From Ectobacillus panaciterrae DSM 19096 (GTDB lineage Bacteria > Bacillota > Bacilli > Bacillales > Bacillaceae_G): DNA of 45,907 nucleotides. Each line of letters begins with the position of its first letter. Position 1 is the first letter of the stretch. The notes under the pieces were generated by a model. It worked only from the letters and a program-made list of their open reading frames with translations, ran no database searches and was not told where the DNA came from. Shown piece by piece: positions 34,196-41,505 of this stretch. A program made the position numbers and the translations under genes. Location of the stretch: the NCBI RefSeq assembly GCF_000430785.1, contig NZ_KE387253.1, forward strand, positions 25,378 to 71,284, read 5' to 3'.

Positions 34196-34579
34196 TTAAA
34201 TACTCCTTTTCAGCGGTTTAGATACACCGACTGTACATTCTGTTTTTTCCGGCGCAATAAAGCCGTCTTGATCATATTCATAAATGACGTAATCTTCTAA
34301 AGCACGCCCGCCTGCTAAATGCTGCTGTACGATTTTGCTGCCTACTTCCGGTGTTACTTCCTTGTACCAAGTTCCTTCCGGGTAAACAATAACAACAGGA
34401 GCATCCTTGCATCTTCCATTGCAGCGGGTTCTCGTCGTATGTATCACTGTGTCTAAATCTAAATTAGCAATTTCATTGCGAATCGCCTGTGTTGCCTCCT
34501 CTCCTCCCTTTCGCATGCAGCTGCTGCCGTTACAAATTAAAACGTGATGTTTCGTACCTTTTAAATTCCAAGTAGTCAT
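34196..34579 (-). CDS. cbiW: CbiW: thioredoxin-like [2Fe-2S] ferredoxin
   Basis: This 127-residue redox protein heads the B12 operon. Cys16, Cys21, Cys52 and Cys56 (ICNGSSC and TRCNGRC) are arranged as in thioredoxin-fold [2Fe-2S] ferredoxins. By position it equals CbiW of B. megaterium and probably donates electrons to an operon enzyme such as CbiJ, CbiX or CbiH60; the partner is not known. ATG 34579 follows AGGGAGAG. The second terminator of the riboswitch leader lies 30 nt upstream. Confidence 0.85.
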   Translation of the reverse strand: MTTWNLKGTKHHVLICNGSSCMRKGGEEATQAIRNEIANLDLDTVIHTTRTRCNGRCKDAPVVIVYPEGTWYKEVTPEVGSKIVQQHLAGGRALEDYVIYEYDQDGFIAPEKTECTVGVSKPLKRSI

Positions 34580-34614
34580 ATAACACTCTCCCTATCTTTT
34601 TATGCCCAAAAAAA

Positions 34615-34637
34615 GCACCCCTACTAAATAGGGGTGC
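34615..34637 (-). terminator. Riboswitch-controlled terminator, proximal
   Basis: 9-bp arms (GCACCCCTA / TAGGGGTGC) with a 5-nt loop are followed in the minus direction by seven T. It sits between the proximal cobalamin riboswitch and cbiW. Another perfect hairpin (AATACAAAACT / AGTTTTGTATT, 34644-34669) stands just before it and may take part in switching. Confidence 0.88.
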
Positions 34638-34694
34638 AGAGTAAATACAAAACTATAAAGTTTTGTATTCAATCAGCACTTCCACCTATAGGCC

Positions 34695-34890
34695 CGTAGG
34701 TTTTACTGAAGTGTCTAAGATAAGGCAGGTCTCCTGACTTAGGTTCATCGTTACATTGCGTCTTCCCAAATACGTTCAGTGACATTTGCAATGAAGCTCC
34801 CCAATACAGTGGCGGGTACCGTGACGGATTTTTACCGTTCTTCCCTTTTAAACGCAATCTTCTTGCTATCCAATTGCGCACCTTTCCCAA
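34695..34890 (-). promoter_or_regulatory. Cobalamin riboswitch 1 (proximal to cbiW)
   Basis: On the minus strand this shows the conserved order of the AdoCbl aptamer: GGTGC, AAAAGGGAA, a GGTAAAAATCC element, CCCGCCACTG, TTGGGAAG, and the B12 box AAGTCAGGAGACCTGCC (34724-34740). A terminator follows 90 nt downstream, so bound cobalamin should stop transcription before cbiW. All core blocks are intact. Confidence 0.93.
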
Positions 34891-35020
34891 ACTATATTTA
34901 ATTTTTATAACCAGCATTATATTCTCTTCAACATGTTATGTACTCTAATCATTACTATCTATAAGACATCTATTTTCTACTGCTCGAAAGCTTTTGCACT
35001 ATATGTTATGAAAATAAAAA

Positions 35021-35046
35021 ATCCGCTCAACAGGAATTGAGCGGAT
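35021..35046 (-). terminator. Riboswitch-controlled terminator, distal
   Basis: 10-bp arms (ATCCGCTCAA / TTGAGCGGAT) with a 6-nt loop are followed by a T run in the minus direction. It lies downstream of the distal riboswitch and upstream of the proximal one, giving the first of two successive stop points. Confidence 0.88.
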
Positions 35047-35139
35047 GAAACGGAAGCAGAAAAAGACAAAGAATTCCCTCTACCTTTTATTACCTGCGTT
35101 TCACCTTCTCAATCCCCGAAGAAATCGAAACTTCATAAG

Positions 35140-35312
35140 TTAAGACAGGTCTCCTGACTTGTGCATCTTCCTACCTTGAGCCCTTCCCGTATAAATTACT
35201 TTTGTACATAAAAGCCTTCTTAAACAGTGGTTTGCTCATTTCGTTCGCACTTACAGTTGCGGGGACAGTTCTGGGTTTTCACCAGATTCCCTTTTAAGCC
35301 TTCTGGCACCTT
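35140..35312 (-). promoter_or_regulatory. Cobalamin riboswitch 2 (distal, promoter side)
   Basis: A second full aptamer on the minus strand: GGTGCC, AAAAGGGAA, GGTGAAAACCC, CCCGCAACTG (variant of GCCACTG), GGGAAGGGC and the B12 box AAGTCAGGAGACCTGT (35145-35160). It differs widely from riboswitch 1 outside the core, so it is not a fresh duplication. It has its own terminator. Confidence 0.92.
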
Positions 35313-35370
35313 AACTTGCTTTTAACAATATAAAAAATACATTTAATTTTCAAATAGTATGATTATAGCT

Positions 35371-35399
35371 AATATACTAGCTTAACTAATATTTTTCAA
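35371..35399 (-). promoter_or_regulatory. Promoter of the B12 operon
   Basis: Minus-strand -35 TTGAAA (35394-35399) and -10 TATATT (35371-35376) are separated by exactly 17 bp. The pair lies about 60 bp upstream of the distal riboswitch aptamer, as expected for a SigA promoter of the whole leader. MITE copy F ends just upstream. Confidence 0.7.
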
Positions 35400-35413
35400 G
35401 CCTTTTCTACAAC

Positions 35414-35548
35414 TATATAAATACAACTAAAAAAATCGACAAAAAAACGTTTCTTTTCGGTGGGAGAGATCATCCGACTAAGCGTAGAAGCGGTCAAACC
35501 CTTTTCGCTGCACATGGACATGTCGAAATTATAATTCATTCATATATA
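35414..35548 (+). mobile_element. MITE-like element, copy F (deleted, hybrid)
   Basis: This 135-bp copy begins like subtype C (TATATAAATACAACTAAA), keeps GATCATCCGACTAAGCG and GAAGCGGTCAAACCC, then jumps directly to CACATGGACATGTCG and the B/E-type right end TTCATTCATATATA. The hairpin and CCAGAGAG block are lost. It lies between the B12 promoter and the carbonic anhydrase gene. 35549-35791 shows no further element beyond an A/T-rich leader. Confidence 0.75.
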
Positions 35549-35791
35549 ATTACTATAATAAAATTTTATAATATTAAACGAAATTTAGAATAGCAGATTA
35601 TTATCGAAGGTTCGTTTGAAAAGCTGTACTTTTGCGAACGGCGCTTTCAGTTAGGATACAAGAAACATAAAGAGCATAAAGAACAAAAATAAAAATCCCA
35701 AAATGTGGGTTGAAAAACCGAGAAAATTCCATTAACTTTAAATAGTTAGTATAAACACAATTATACAAAAACTAAACAAAGGGGTTCAAAA

Positions 35792-36592
35792 ATGGCAAAG
35801 AACAAATTAGCGTATTCAGTTTTATCAATTTCTCTTTCTCTATTATTAGTTGCTTGTTCTTCTAGTGCAACCGTAGCACCAAAGGAAGAAAAGGTTCAGA
35901 AGGAGAACAAATCAACAGAGACACATAAAGCTCATTGGTCTTACGAAGGAGACACTGGACCAGCACACTGGGGCGATTTAGATCCTGCAAACTCTGCATG
36001 TGTGAACGGGAAGGAACAGTCCCCTATTAACATCGAGATTTCACAAGCAAAAGCAGATGAAAAACTTGAGAAACTAGAAATTCACTACATACCGACTGAG
36101 TTTTCTTTAGTTAACAATGGACATACAGTTCAAGCGAATCCTAAAACAACAGACAACTCCATTGTCGTAGACGGCAAAGAGTATAAGTTAGCACAATTTC
36201 ACTTCCATACACCAAGCGAACATCAATTTAATGGTCAAAATTTTGATATGGAATTGCACCTCGTACATAAAGATGCAAGTGGTCAATTAGCAGTTTTGGG
36301 CTTAATGATCAAGGAGGGGGCGTCAAATCTTTCATTAGAAAAGGCATGGGCAGCTCTGCCTAAAAAAGAAACAACAGAAGATGTTAAATTAAAAGAGCCG
36401 ATCGACTTAATGAGTATACTGCCAAAAAATCAACAATCATTTCGATATAATGGTTCTTTAACCACTCCGCCATGTTCAGAAGGGGTTAAATGGATTGTAT
36501 TGGAGCAGCCAATTGAAATGTCTAAAGAGCAAATCGATACATTCCGTAAAATTTTCCCGGATAACCACCGCCCTGTACAATCTGTAAAATAA
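35792..36592 (+). CDS. Alpha-class carbonic anhydrase, lipoprotein
   Basis: This 266-residue enzyme is exported by a lipoprotein signal with lipobox LLVAC (Cys22) and therefore anchored on the outer face of the membrane. The mature part is an alpha-carbonic anhydrase: HWSYEGDTGPAHWGDL, QSPINIEI, QFHFHTPSEHQFNG with Zn ligands His137 and His139, ELHLVH with His156, and NGSLTTPPCSEGVKW. It interconverts CO2 and bicarbonate outside the cell. ATG 35792 follows AAAGGGG. Monocistronic; a terminator follows. Confidence 0.93.
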   Translation: MAKNKLAYSVLSISLSLLLVACSSSATVAPKEEKVQKENKSTETHKAHWSYEGDTGPAHWGDLDPANSACVNGKEQSPINIEISQAKADEKLEKLEIHYIPTEFSLVNNGHTVQANPKTTDNSIVVDGKEYKLAQFHFHTPSEHQFNGQNFDMELHLVHKDASGQLAVLGLMIKEGASNLSLEKAWAALPKKETTEDVKLKEPIDLMSILPKNQQSFRYNGSLTTPPCSEGVKWIVLEQPIEMSKEQIDTFRKIFPDNHRPVQSVK

Positions 36593-36756
36593 TTTCGGGT
36601 TCGTAATGTTTCCATTTGAATTCTGTTGGCTTTTTCATACGGATACACATCCTTTTAGATTGATAGTATCAGTATGTCCAAGACTTAGAGATTAATCGGA
36701 ATTTTTGTGCCAGAACCGCATAACACGAGTTATCGGCAGTCCATGTATCGCCTATA

Positions 36757-36786
36757 AAAAGTCCCTTCAATTCTGAAGGGACTTTT
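36757..36786. terminator. Bidirectional terminator after carbonic anhydrase gene
   Basis: AAAAGTCCCTTCA-loop-TGAAGGGACTTTT, with A and T tracts on both flanks. It is flanked by two similar palindromes, CATAACACGAGTTATC (36719) and CATAACATGAGTTATC (36796). The rest of 36593-36926 shows nothing more. Confidence 0.85.
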
Positions 36787-36926
36787 CGTTTACATAACAT
36801 GAGTTATCCGGTCAACTTTTACCCTTATATGACCACACAGAAGTTGCTAGAAGGCAATAAGGAACATGTTCTTTAAATGATCTATGAACGTAAAAAAAGC
36901 AGCCTCTTATTTGTTGTAAAACACTT

Positions 36927-37949
36927 TTAAAATGCACGTAAATACTGGCTCGGTACTTCCGGCTTTACCTTCAATGTTTCTGCTGCATGCAATGCCCAAT
37001 ACGGATCGCGAAGCATTCCCCGTCCCACAGCAACAAGGTCAGCATCCTTATTTCCAAGTACCGATTCTGCCAAAAGAGGATGATCCAAGTTTCCTACTGC
37101 GATTACTGGGCACGCGAGTTCCTGTTTGATGTGTCTCGCAAACGGAACTTGATACCCTGGGTGAATACCAGGTCTGCCCCCAGATCCAATCGGCCCCTCA
37201 CCGCCGGAAGTAATATGGAAGATATCTACCCCGGCTTTCTGATATTCCTTACATACTTGCGTAATATAATCCAGTCCATATCCGTCATCCACATACTCTA
37301 CTGCAGAAATTCTCATAATCATAGGCATTCCGGCTGGTAATTCTGCTTTAGCAGCCTGAATTACTTCCACACCAAATCTAGAAAGATCCTGTCCATATAC
37401 ATCTTCTCGGTGGTTCGTTAAAGGAGAGTGAAATTGATGGATAAGATATCCATGCGCACCGTGAATTTCCACAGTGTCAACACCAGCCTGAACCGCCCGG
37501 CGAACACCTTTTTGAAACTTTTCTACCATCTGTTTGACCTCATCAGTTGTAAGCTCCCGCGGTATACGATACTTTTCATTGAATCGGATAGCAGACGGTG
37601 CAACAGGAGGATTTGCATCTTCTGCCTTCCTACCTGCATGTCCTATTTGAATTCCAATTTTAGCTCCATAGGAATGAACGGAATCCACAATTCTTTGAAA
37701 CGCCGGTATGTGTTCATCAGACCATATCCCAAGGTCAAAGTCTGTAATTCTGCCGTCTGGATCTATATCTGTCATTTCCATAATTATGAATCCCGCTCCG
37801 CCAATAGCCCGGCTTGTATAATGAAAAAGATGCCAATCATTTGGTTTTCCATCTTTAGCTGTTACAGAATATTGGCACATAGGAGGCATAACAATTCTGT
37901 TTTTCAATTCTAATCCTTTATAGGAAAACGGGGTAAATAAGTTTTTCAT
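36927..37949 (-). CDS. namA: NamA/YqjM-type old yellow enzyme (NADPH dehydrogenase)
   Basis: This 340-residue FMN-dependent ene-reductase has MPPMCQYS with the YqjM-class Cys25 and Tyr27, EIHGAHGYLIHQF with His163/His166 that bind the substrate carbonyl, and the C-terminal DLVAVGRGMLRDP phosphate-binding loop. It reduces activated C=C bonds and nitro compounds, likely in oxidative or electrophile stress. No regulator is adjacent; fdhD lies upstream in the same direction with a moaD relic between. Confidence 0.92.
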   Translation of the reverse strand: MKNLFTPFSYKGLELKNRIVMPPMCQYSVTAKDGKPNDWHLFHYTSRAIGGAGFIIMEMTDIDPDGRITDFDLGIWSDEHIPAFQRIVDSVHSYGAKIGIQIGHAGRKAEDANPPVAPSAIRFNEKYRIPRELTTDEVKQMVEKFQKGVRRAVQAGVDTVEIHGAHGYLIHQFHSPLTNHREDVYGQDLSRFGVEVIQAAKAELPAGMPMIMRISAVEYVDDGYGLDYITQVCKEYQKAGVDIFHITSGGEGPIGSGGRPGIHPGYQVPFARHIKQELACPVIAVGNLDHPLLAESVLGNKDADLVAVGRGMLRDPYWALHAAETLKVKPEVPSQYLRAF

Positions 37950-38013
37950 ACTCTTTCTCCTTTCGTCTTACCTGTTTGAATTAAAGGTACACAATTATAA
38001 AAAAAATCACCCG

Positions 38014-38106
38014 TTATTTCCCTCCGCTCACAGGAGGAATGAACGTAACTGTATCCCCATTTTTTACACTATCTTCTTCAGTTGCGAAATCTTCATTTTT
38101 TTCTAT
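38014..38106 (-). pseudogene. moaD: C-terminal remnant of MoaD fused in frame behind fdhD
   Basis: Directly after the fdhD stop, the same frame continues IEKNEDFATEEDSVKNGDTV, then TFIPPVSGGK and stop. VKNGDTVTFIPPVSGG is the unmistakable C-terminus of the molybdopterin synthase small subunit, whose terminal GlyGly carries the sulfur. About 50 N-terminal residues are missing and there is no start. An added Lys follows GlyGly. It is a relic of a moa gene that stood next to fdhD. Confidence 0.8.
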
Positions 38107-38901
38107 TTAAATATTTACAATCCGTTTCGGATGAGTATACACATTTAGCGATTGATTACGGATAAATCCTATTGCGGTGATTCCCAATTGCTCCGCCAGC
38201 TGCAATGCCAGCTCGGTCGGAGCAGACTTTGACAATATCACTTCGCAGCCGATTTTTGCAACTTTCAATAAAATTTCGGAGGATATACGACCACTAAAAA
38301 CGATAATTTTATCACCGATGGGAATGTCATTTCTCAAACAATATCCGTAAATTTTGTCCAAAGCATTATGCCTTCCTATGTCCATCCGGCTTAAAACAAT
38401 TCCGTTGACATCACATAAGGCCGCATTATGGACACCGCCTGTATGATAAAAAACAGCCGCAGATTGTTGCATGTCATTCATTAAACGAAAACAATCTTCA
38501 ATGGAGATTTTTACGCGAATATCATCCATCTTCTTCGCAGTCAACGCATCGTTTACGAAGACAAATCCCTGTCTGCTCATCCCGCAGCATGAAGTAATAT
38601 ACCGTTTACTTTGAAAATCGCGATAATAAGGATTGATTTTTGTCGTTTTTACATGGACAAATCCTTCTTTTTCCTGTATCCATATTTCTTCAATATCCTC
38701 GTATTTCCGGATAATGCCTTCGGATGCTAAAAAACCTATCACCATATCTTCCATATACTCCGGTGTACAAACCATTGTAACAAATTCCTGGCTATTAATT
38801 TTTACCGTAACTGGAAATTCCGTTACAATACTATCCTCTATATGCCCGGTGTGACCATTCTCAAAACGGAGGATTTCCCGTTTCACCTCTATCGGTTTCA
38901 T
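38107..38901 (-). CDS. fdhD: FdhD: sulfurtransferase for formate dehydrogenase activation
   Basis: This 264-residue protein moves sulfur from a cysteine desulfurase to the molybdenum cofactor of formate dehydrogenase. It has TSCCGMSRQ (Cys105/106), GGVHNAALCD, RMDIGRHNALDKIYG and IVFSGRISSEILLKVAKIGCEV, and ends NVYTHPKRI as the family does. ATG 38901 is used because GAAGG lies 9 nt upstream; several ATGs precede it. No formate dehydrogenase or moa genes are in the window apart from the moaD relic. Confidence 0.93.
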   Translation of the reverse strand: MKPIEVKREILRFENGHTGHIEDSIVTEFPVTVKINSQEFVTMVCTPEYMEDMVIGFLASEGIIRKYEDIEEIWIQEKEGFVHVKTTKINPYYRDFQSKRYITSCCGMSRQGFVFVNDALTAKKMDDIRVKISIEDCFRLMNDMQQSAAVFYHTGGVHNAALCDVNGIVLSRMDIGRHNALDKIYGYCLRNDIPIGDKIIVFSGRISSEILLKVAKIGCEVILSKSAPTELALQLAEQLGITAIGFIRNQSLNVYTHPKRIVNI

Positions 38902-39004
38902 GATCATCATTCCTTCTCTCATGTTATGTTTTTATCAAAGACAAACACAGAAACTATCTTCTACCTTCATATCTGAAAACAAGTGAACCAATTTGGCCCC
39001 AACC

Positions 39005-39047
39005 AGTTCCTCCAAACCTTCCGGACGGCAAGGCCTGTTAAGGAACT
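39005..39047 (-). other. Structured leader upstream of fdhD
   Basis: Minus-strand AGTTCCT and AGGAACT pair around an inner CCTT/AAGG hairpin, with GC-rich flanks (CATGGCGG before, GGTTGGGGCC after). The GC-rich, folded character stands out in an A/T-rich gap 100 bp before fdhD. It could be a leader RNA, perhaps a molybdenum-cofactor-type sensor, but I cannot match it to the Moco riboswitch consensus. Confidence 0.3.
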
Positions 39048-39093
39048 ATTCCGCCATGAATACACGTATGTATACGTTGTTTTATGTATAAAA

Positions 39094-39149
39094 TATCCCT
39101 CTTATGTGGACTGCATATCTTTCATACATGTGTCTGCATAAGAGGGATA
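39094..39149 (-). terminator. Hairpin downstream of the YqiG-like oxidoreductase
   Basis: 13-bp perfect arms (TATCCCTCTTATG / CATAAGAGGGATA) enclose 30 nt that can fold further. It lies between the oxidoreductase stop and fdhD and probably ends the upstream transcript. Confidence 0.55.
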
Positions 39150-39249
39150 CTACCATTCTTTTTGCCTAAACTCAGCCTATTTAAGATGTTTTAGACAGTT
39201 TGAATTCTAAAGCAAAGATTTTTTATATTCGTTCAGCGTATAGTAGAAG

Positions 39250-40377
39250 TTATTCAACACCGGGAAACCATCCGGGCCTATTTATGATTGCTTGCCACAG
39301 TGGATCTGGAATGACAAGACGCTCTTGATCGTTTTTATTTAACCTTGTTTCGATTTCAGATTCTCTCCCTTGCTCCACTTTCTCTACCCAATCAGGATCG
39401 ATAATAAGTTCACGTCCTAAGGCAATCAATGGGATTCCGCTTTGTAAAGCTTTCAAAGCGTCATCCGCTGTATAAATGGAACCTACTCCGATGACAGGAA
39501 CTTGATCGCCCACTCGTTCCTGAATGATTTCGATACGTGAACGTGTATCTTCTACACCCCTAGGGCTGGACCAGAAATCCATCACTGAAACATGGAGATA
39601 ATCTAGCTTTTTATCTGCCAAAGCATCCACTAATACTAATGTGTCTGCCATGGTGATTCCAGGTGTTTCAGGTTCCTCTGGCGAAAATCTATAACCTACA
39701 AGGAACGGTTCCTTAGCATGCTTAGCGACCACTTTCTTTACTTCATCTACAACCGACAACGGAAAGGTTAAGCGTTTCTCTAAACTGCCGCCCCATCGAT
39801 CGTCACGACGGTTTGAATGAGGTGAAAAGAATTGTTGAATAAGATATCCATTTGCGCCATGAAGCTCCACACCATCAAATCCAGCTTCGATGGCCCGGCG
39901 CGTAGTTTCACCAAAGCCGCGCACAATCGATTCGATTTCAGCATCACTTAAAGCTCGGGGAACTGATGCCCCGCCTTCTCGCTCTGCCGGAACAGCACTC
40001 GCACTGACAATATCACCATTAGGTACTAACTCTGGCGGACACATGCGACCGCCATGGAAGATTTGCAATACAGCTTTTGCGCCTTGCGCTTTAATCGCTG
40101 CTGCTAATCTTCGTAAACTCGGAATCATGTCATCGCTATCTCCTGCAAATTCACCATGAAACCCTTTACCGTTAGCTGTTACATATGTACATGCTGTTAT
40201 AACCATGCCAACCCCTTTTGAGCGGCGTACATAGTATTTTACTTCATCATCTGAGACAGTACCGTCCGGATTTGATGAGAAATTTGTCATAGGCGCCATC
40301 ACAATGCGATTTTCTAACTGAATCCCGTTAGATAGAGTAAGCGACTCGAATAATGGTGTATATTTAGATTTTAACAT
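39250..40377 (-). CDS. YqiG-like NADH-dependent flavin oxidoreductase (old yellow enzyme family)
   Basis: This 375-residue FMN enzyme has NRIVMAPMTNFSSNPDGTVS at the N-terminus, ELHGANGYLIQQFFSPHSNRR with the substrate-binding His173/Asn176 pair (HxxN rather than the HxxH of NamA), and PLIALGRELIIDPDWV at the C-terminus. It belongs to the same superfamily as the gene at 36927 but a different class, lacking the MPPMCQY cysteine. The likely role is ene-reduction or disulfide/nitro reduction. Its start follows AGGAACAGG. Confidence 0.88.
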   Translation of the reverse strand: MLKSKYTPLFESLTLSNGIQLENRIVMAPMTNFSSNPDGTVSDDEVKYYVRRSKGVGMVITACTYVTANGKGFHGEFAGDSDDMIPSLRRLAAAIKAQGAKAVLQIFHGGRMCPPELVPNGDIVSASAVPAEREGGASVPRALSDAEIESIVRGFGETTRRAIEAGFDGVELHGANGYLIQQFFSPHSNRRDDRWGGSLEKRLTFPLSVVDEVKKVVAKHAKEPFLVGYRFSPEEPETPGITMADTLVLVDALADKKLDYLHVSVMDFWSSPRGVEDTRSRIEIIQERVGDQVPVIGVGSIYTADDALKALQSGIPLIALGRELIIDPDWVEKVEQGRESEIETRLNKNDQERLVIPDPLWQAIINRPGWFPGVE

Positions 40378-40427
40378 ATCCCTGTTCCTCCGTTCTTTTT
40401 CATGTCTTAATTATATAAAATAGGAAA

Positions 40428-40456
40428 GAAATAACTTACTAAAAGCAAGTTATTTC
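40428..40456 (-). terminator. trxA terminator
   Basis: GAAATAACTT / AAGTTATTTC arms, a 9-nt loop and a T-rich tail in the minus direction, 40 nt after the trxA stop codon. Confidence 0.75.
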
Positions 40457-40495
40457 TGTGAACCTGCTTCAGTGATTCTTAATAAGCAATACCTC

Positions 40496-40810
40496 TTACG
40501 CATGCTTGGAAATAAGTTCTGCCAATGCCTCTTTTGGCTGATAGCCAATCACTTGATCCACTACTTCTCCGTCTTTGAAAAGAATGAGTGTCGGAATGCT
40601 CATGACGCCAAATTTTCTTGTTGTTTCCGGATTTTCATCTACATCAAGCTTGATGATTTTTACTGTATCGCCCATTTCCGTATCGATTTCTTCCAGTACC
40701 GGTGCAATCATTTTACAAGGTCCGCACCAAGGTGCCCAAAAATCAACGAACACTAGCCCTTCCTTGATTTCATCTGTAAAAGTTTGGTCAGTTACATGTA
40801 AAATTGCCAT
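40496..40810 (-). CDS. trxA: Thioredoxin
   Basis: This 104-residue thioredoxin has the active site [11 protein letters not shown] (Cys29/Cys32), the cis-Pro segment [12 protein letters not shown] and standard length. It reduces protein disulfides in the cytosol. The start follows a strong AGGAGG. The upstream 16-50 bp are a MITE end fragment, which means a transposon end has become the leader of this gene. Confidence 0.95.
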   Translation of the reverse strand: MAILHVTDQTFTDEIKEGLVFVDFWAPWCGPCKMIAPVLEEIDTEMGDTVKIIKLDVDENPETTRKFGVMSIPTLILFKDGEVVDQVIGYQPKEALAELISKHA

Positions 40811-40825
40811 TGTCTATTCCTCCTA

Positions 40826-40861
40826 TATAAAAAGACGGTTTTTTTATTCACTGTATATATG
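40826..40861 (-). repeat. MITE left-end fragment in the trxA leader
   Basis: On the minus strand, TATATACAGTGAATAAA followed by AAAACCGTCTTTTTATA is the left end of the B/D/E subtype. The core and right end are missing. The A/T-rich remnant ends next to the trxA AGGAGG. Confidence 0.65.
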
Positions 40862-40959
40862 TCGTTTTTTCATAAAAATTTTTAAAACTGCTGCTTTAAG
40901 TTTAACTTCTTCATCCGCTAGCATGTATTAGGTTGTATCGGTATTATGTTTCCCAGATA

Positions 40960-41355
40960 TTATCCTCTTGTATCGGATTTCTCTATTCTATTTCTGGCGG
41001 TTGGATATACTATACTTCCTATTGCTTCCTTCTTGGAACGTTGTCTTACAGCGTTTAATTTCGCGGATAAATCCATAAACCACTGCTCATCTCTCGTTAA
41101 TAACGCCAGGTCAATTAAATGAACAATTTGTTCTTTGGTGCTTGTCGTCGAAATGGATAATTTTTCAACCCGTTTGTTTGGCATCCCAATCGTTTTTCCA
41201 ATAATTTGTTCATTATCACATTCCACAACGTTTACTCTTACTATCCCTTGTAAAGAATCTACAGTTTGAATATAACCGTAGATCAATTCTCCATCCTTCG
41301 ACTTGCCCTTGACCCAATCTCCTATTTCCAATCGATATTTATCGGTCATTGCCAT
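40960..41355 (-). CDS. IDEAL-domain protein
   Basis: This 131-residue soluble protein has an N-terminal small beta-barrel-like part (residues ~5-65, LEIGDWVKGKSKDGELIYGY, RVNVVECDNEQIIGKTIG). A C-terminal IDEAL-type helix pair (LIDLALLTRDEQWFMDLSAKL, ~80-100) is followed by a basic tail. IDEAL domains occur in many Bacillus proteins, often of unknown role. It is monocistronic. Confidence 0.7.
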   Translation of the reverse strand: MAMTDKYRLEIGDWVKGKSKDGELIYGYIQTVDSLQGIVRVNVVECDNEQIIGKTIGMPNKRVEKLSISTTSTKEQIVHLIDLALLTRDEQWFMDLSAKLNAVRQRSKKEAIGSIVYPTARNRIEKSDTRG

Positions 41356-41505
41356 TAATATTCACCATCCTTTAAAATGTTACAAAAATTGTTACAGTTT
41401 ATTTACAAAAAGGAACTCTTCGCATGTTTCCTTGAAAGAACAAAACCTTTTCATCTGTAATTAAAAATATTACAGTATGGATAAAAAGAAAAAATTAAAT
41501 CAATA

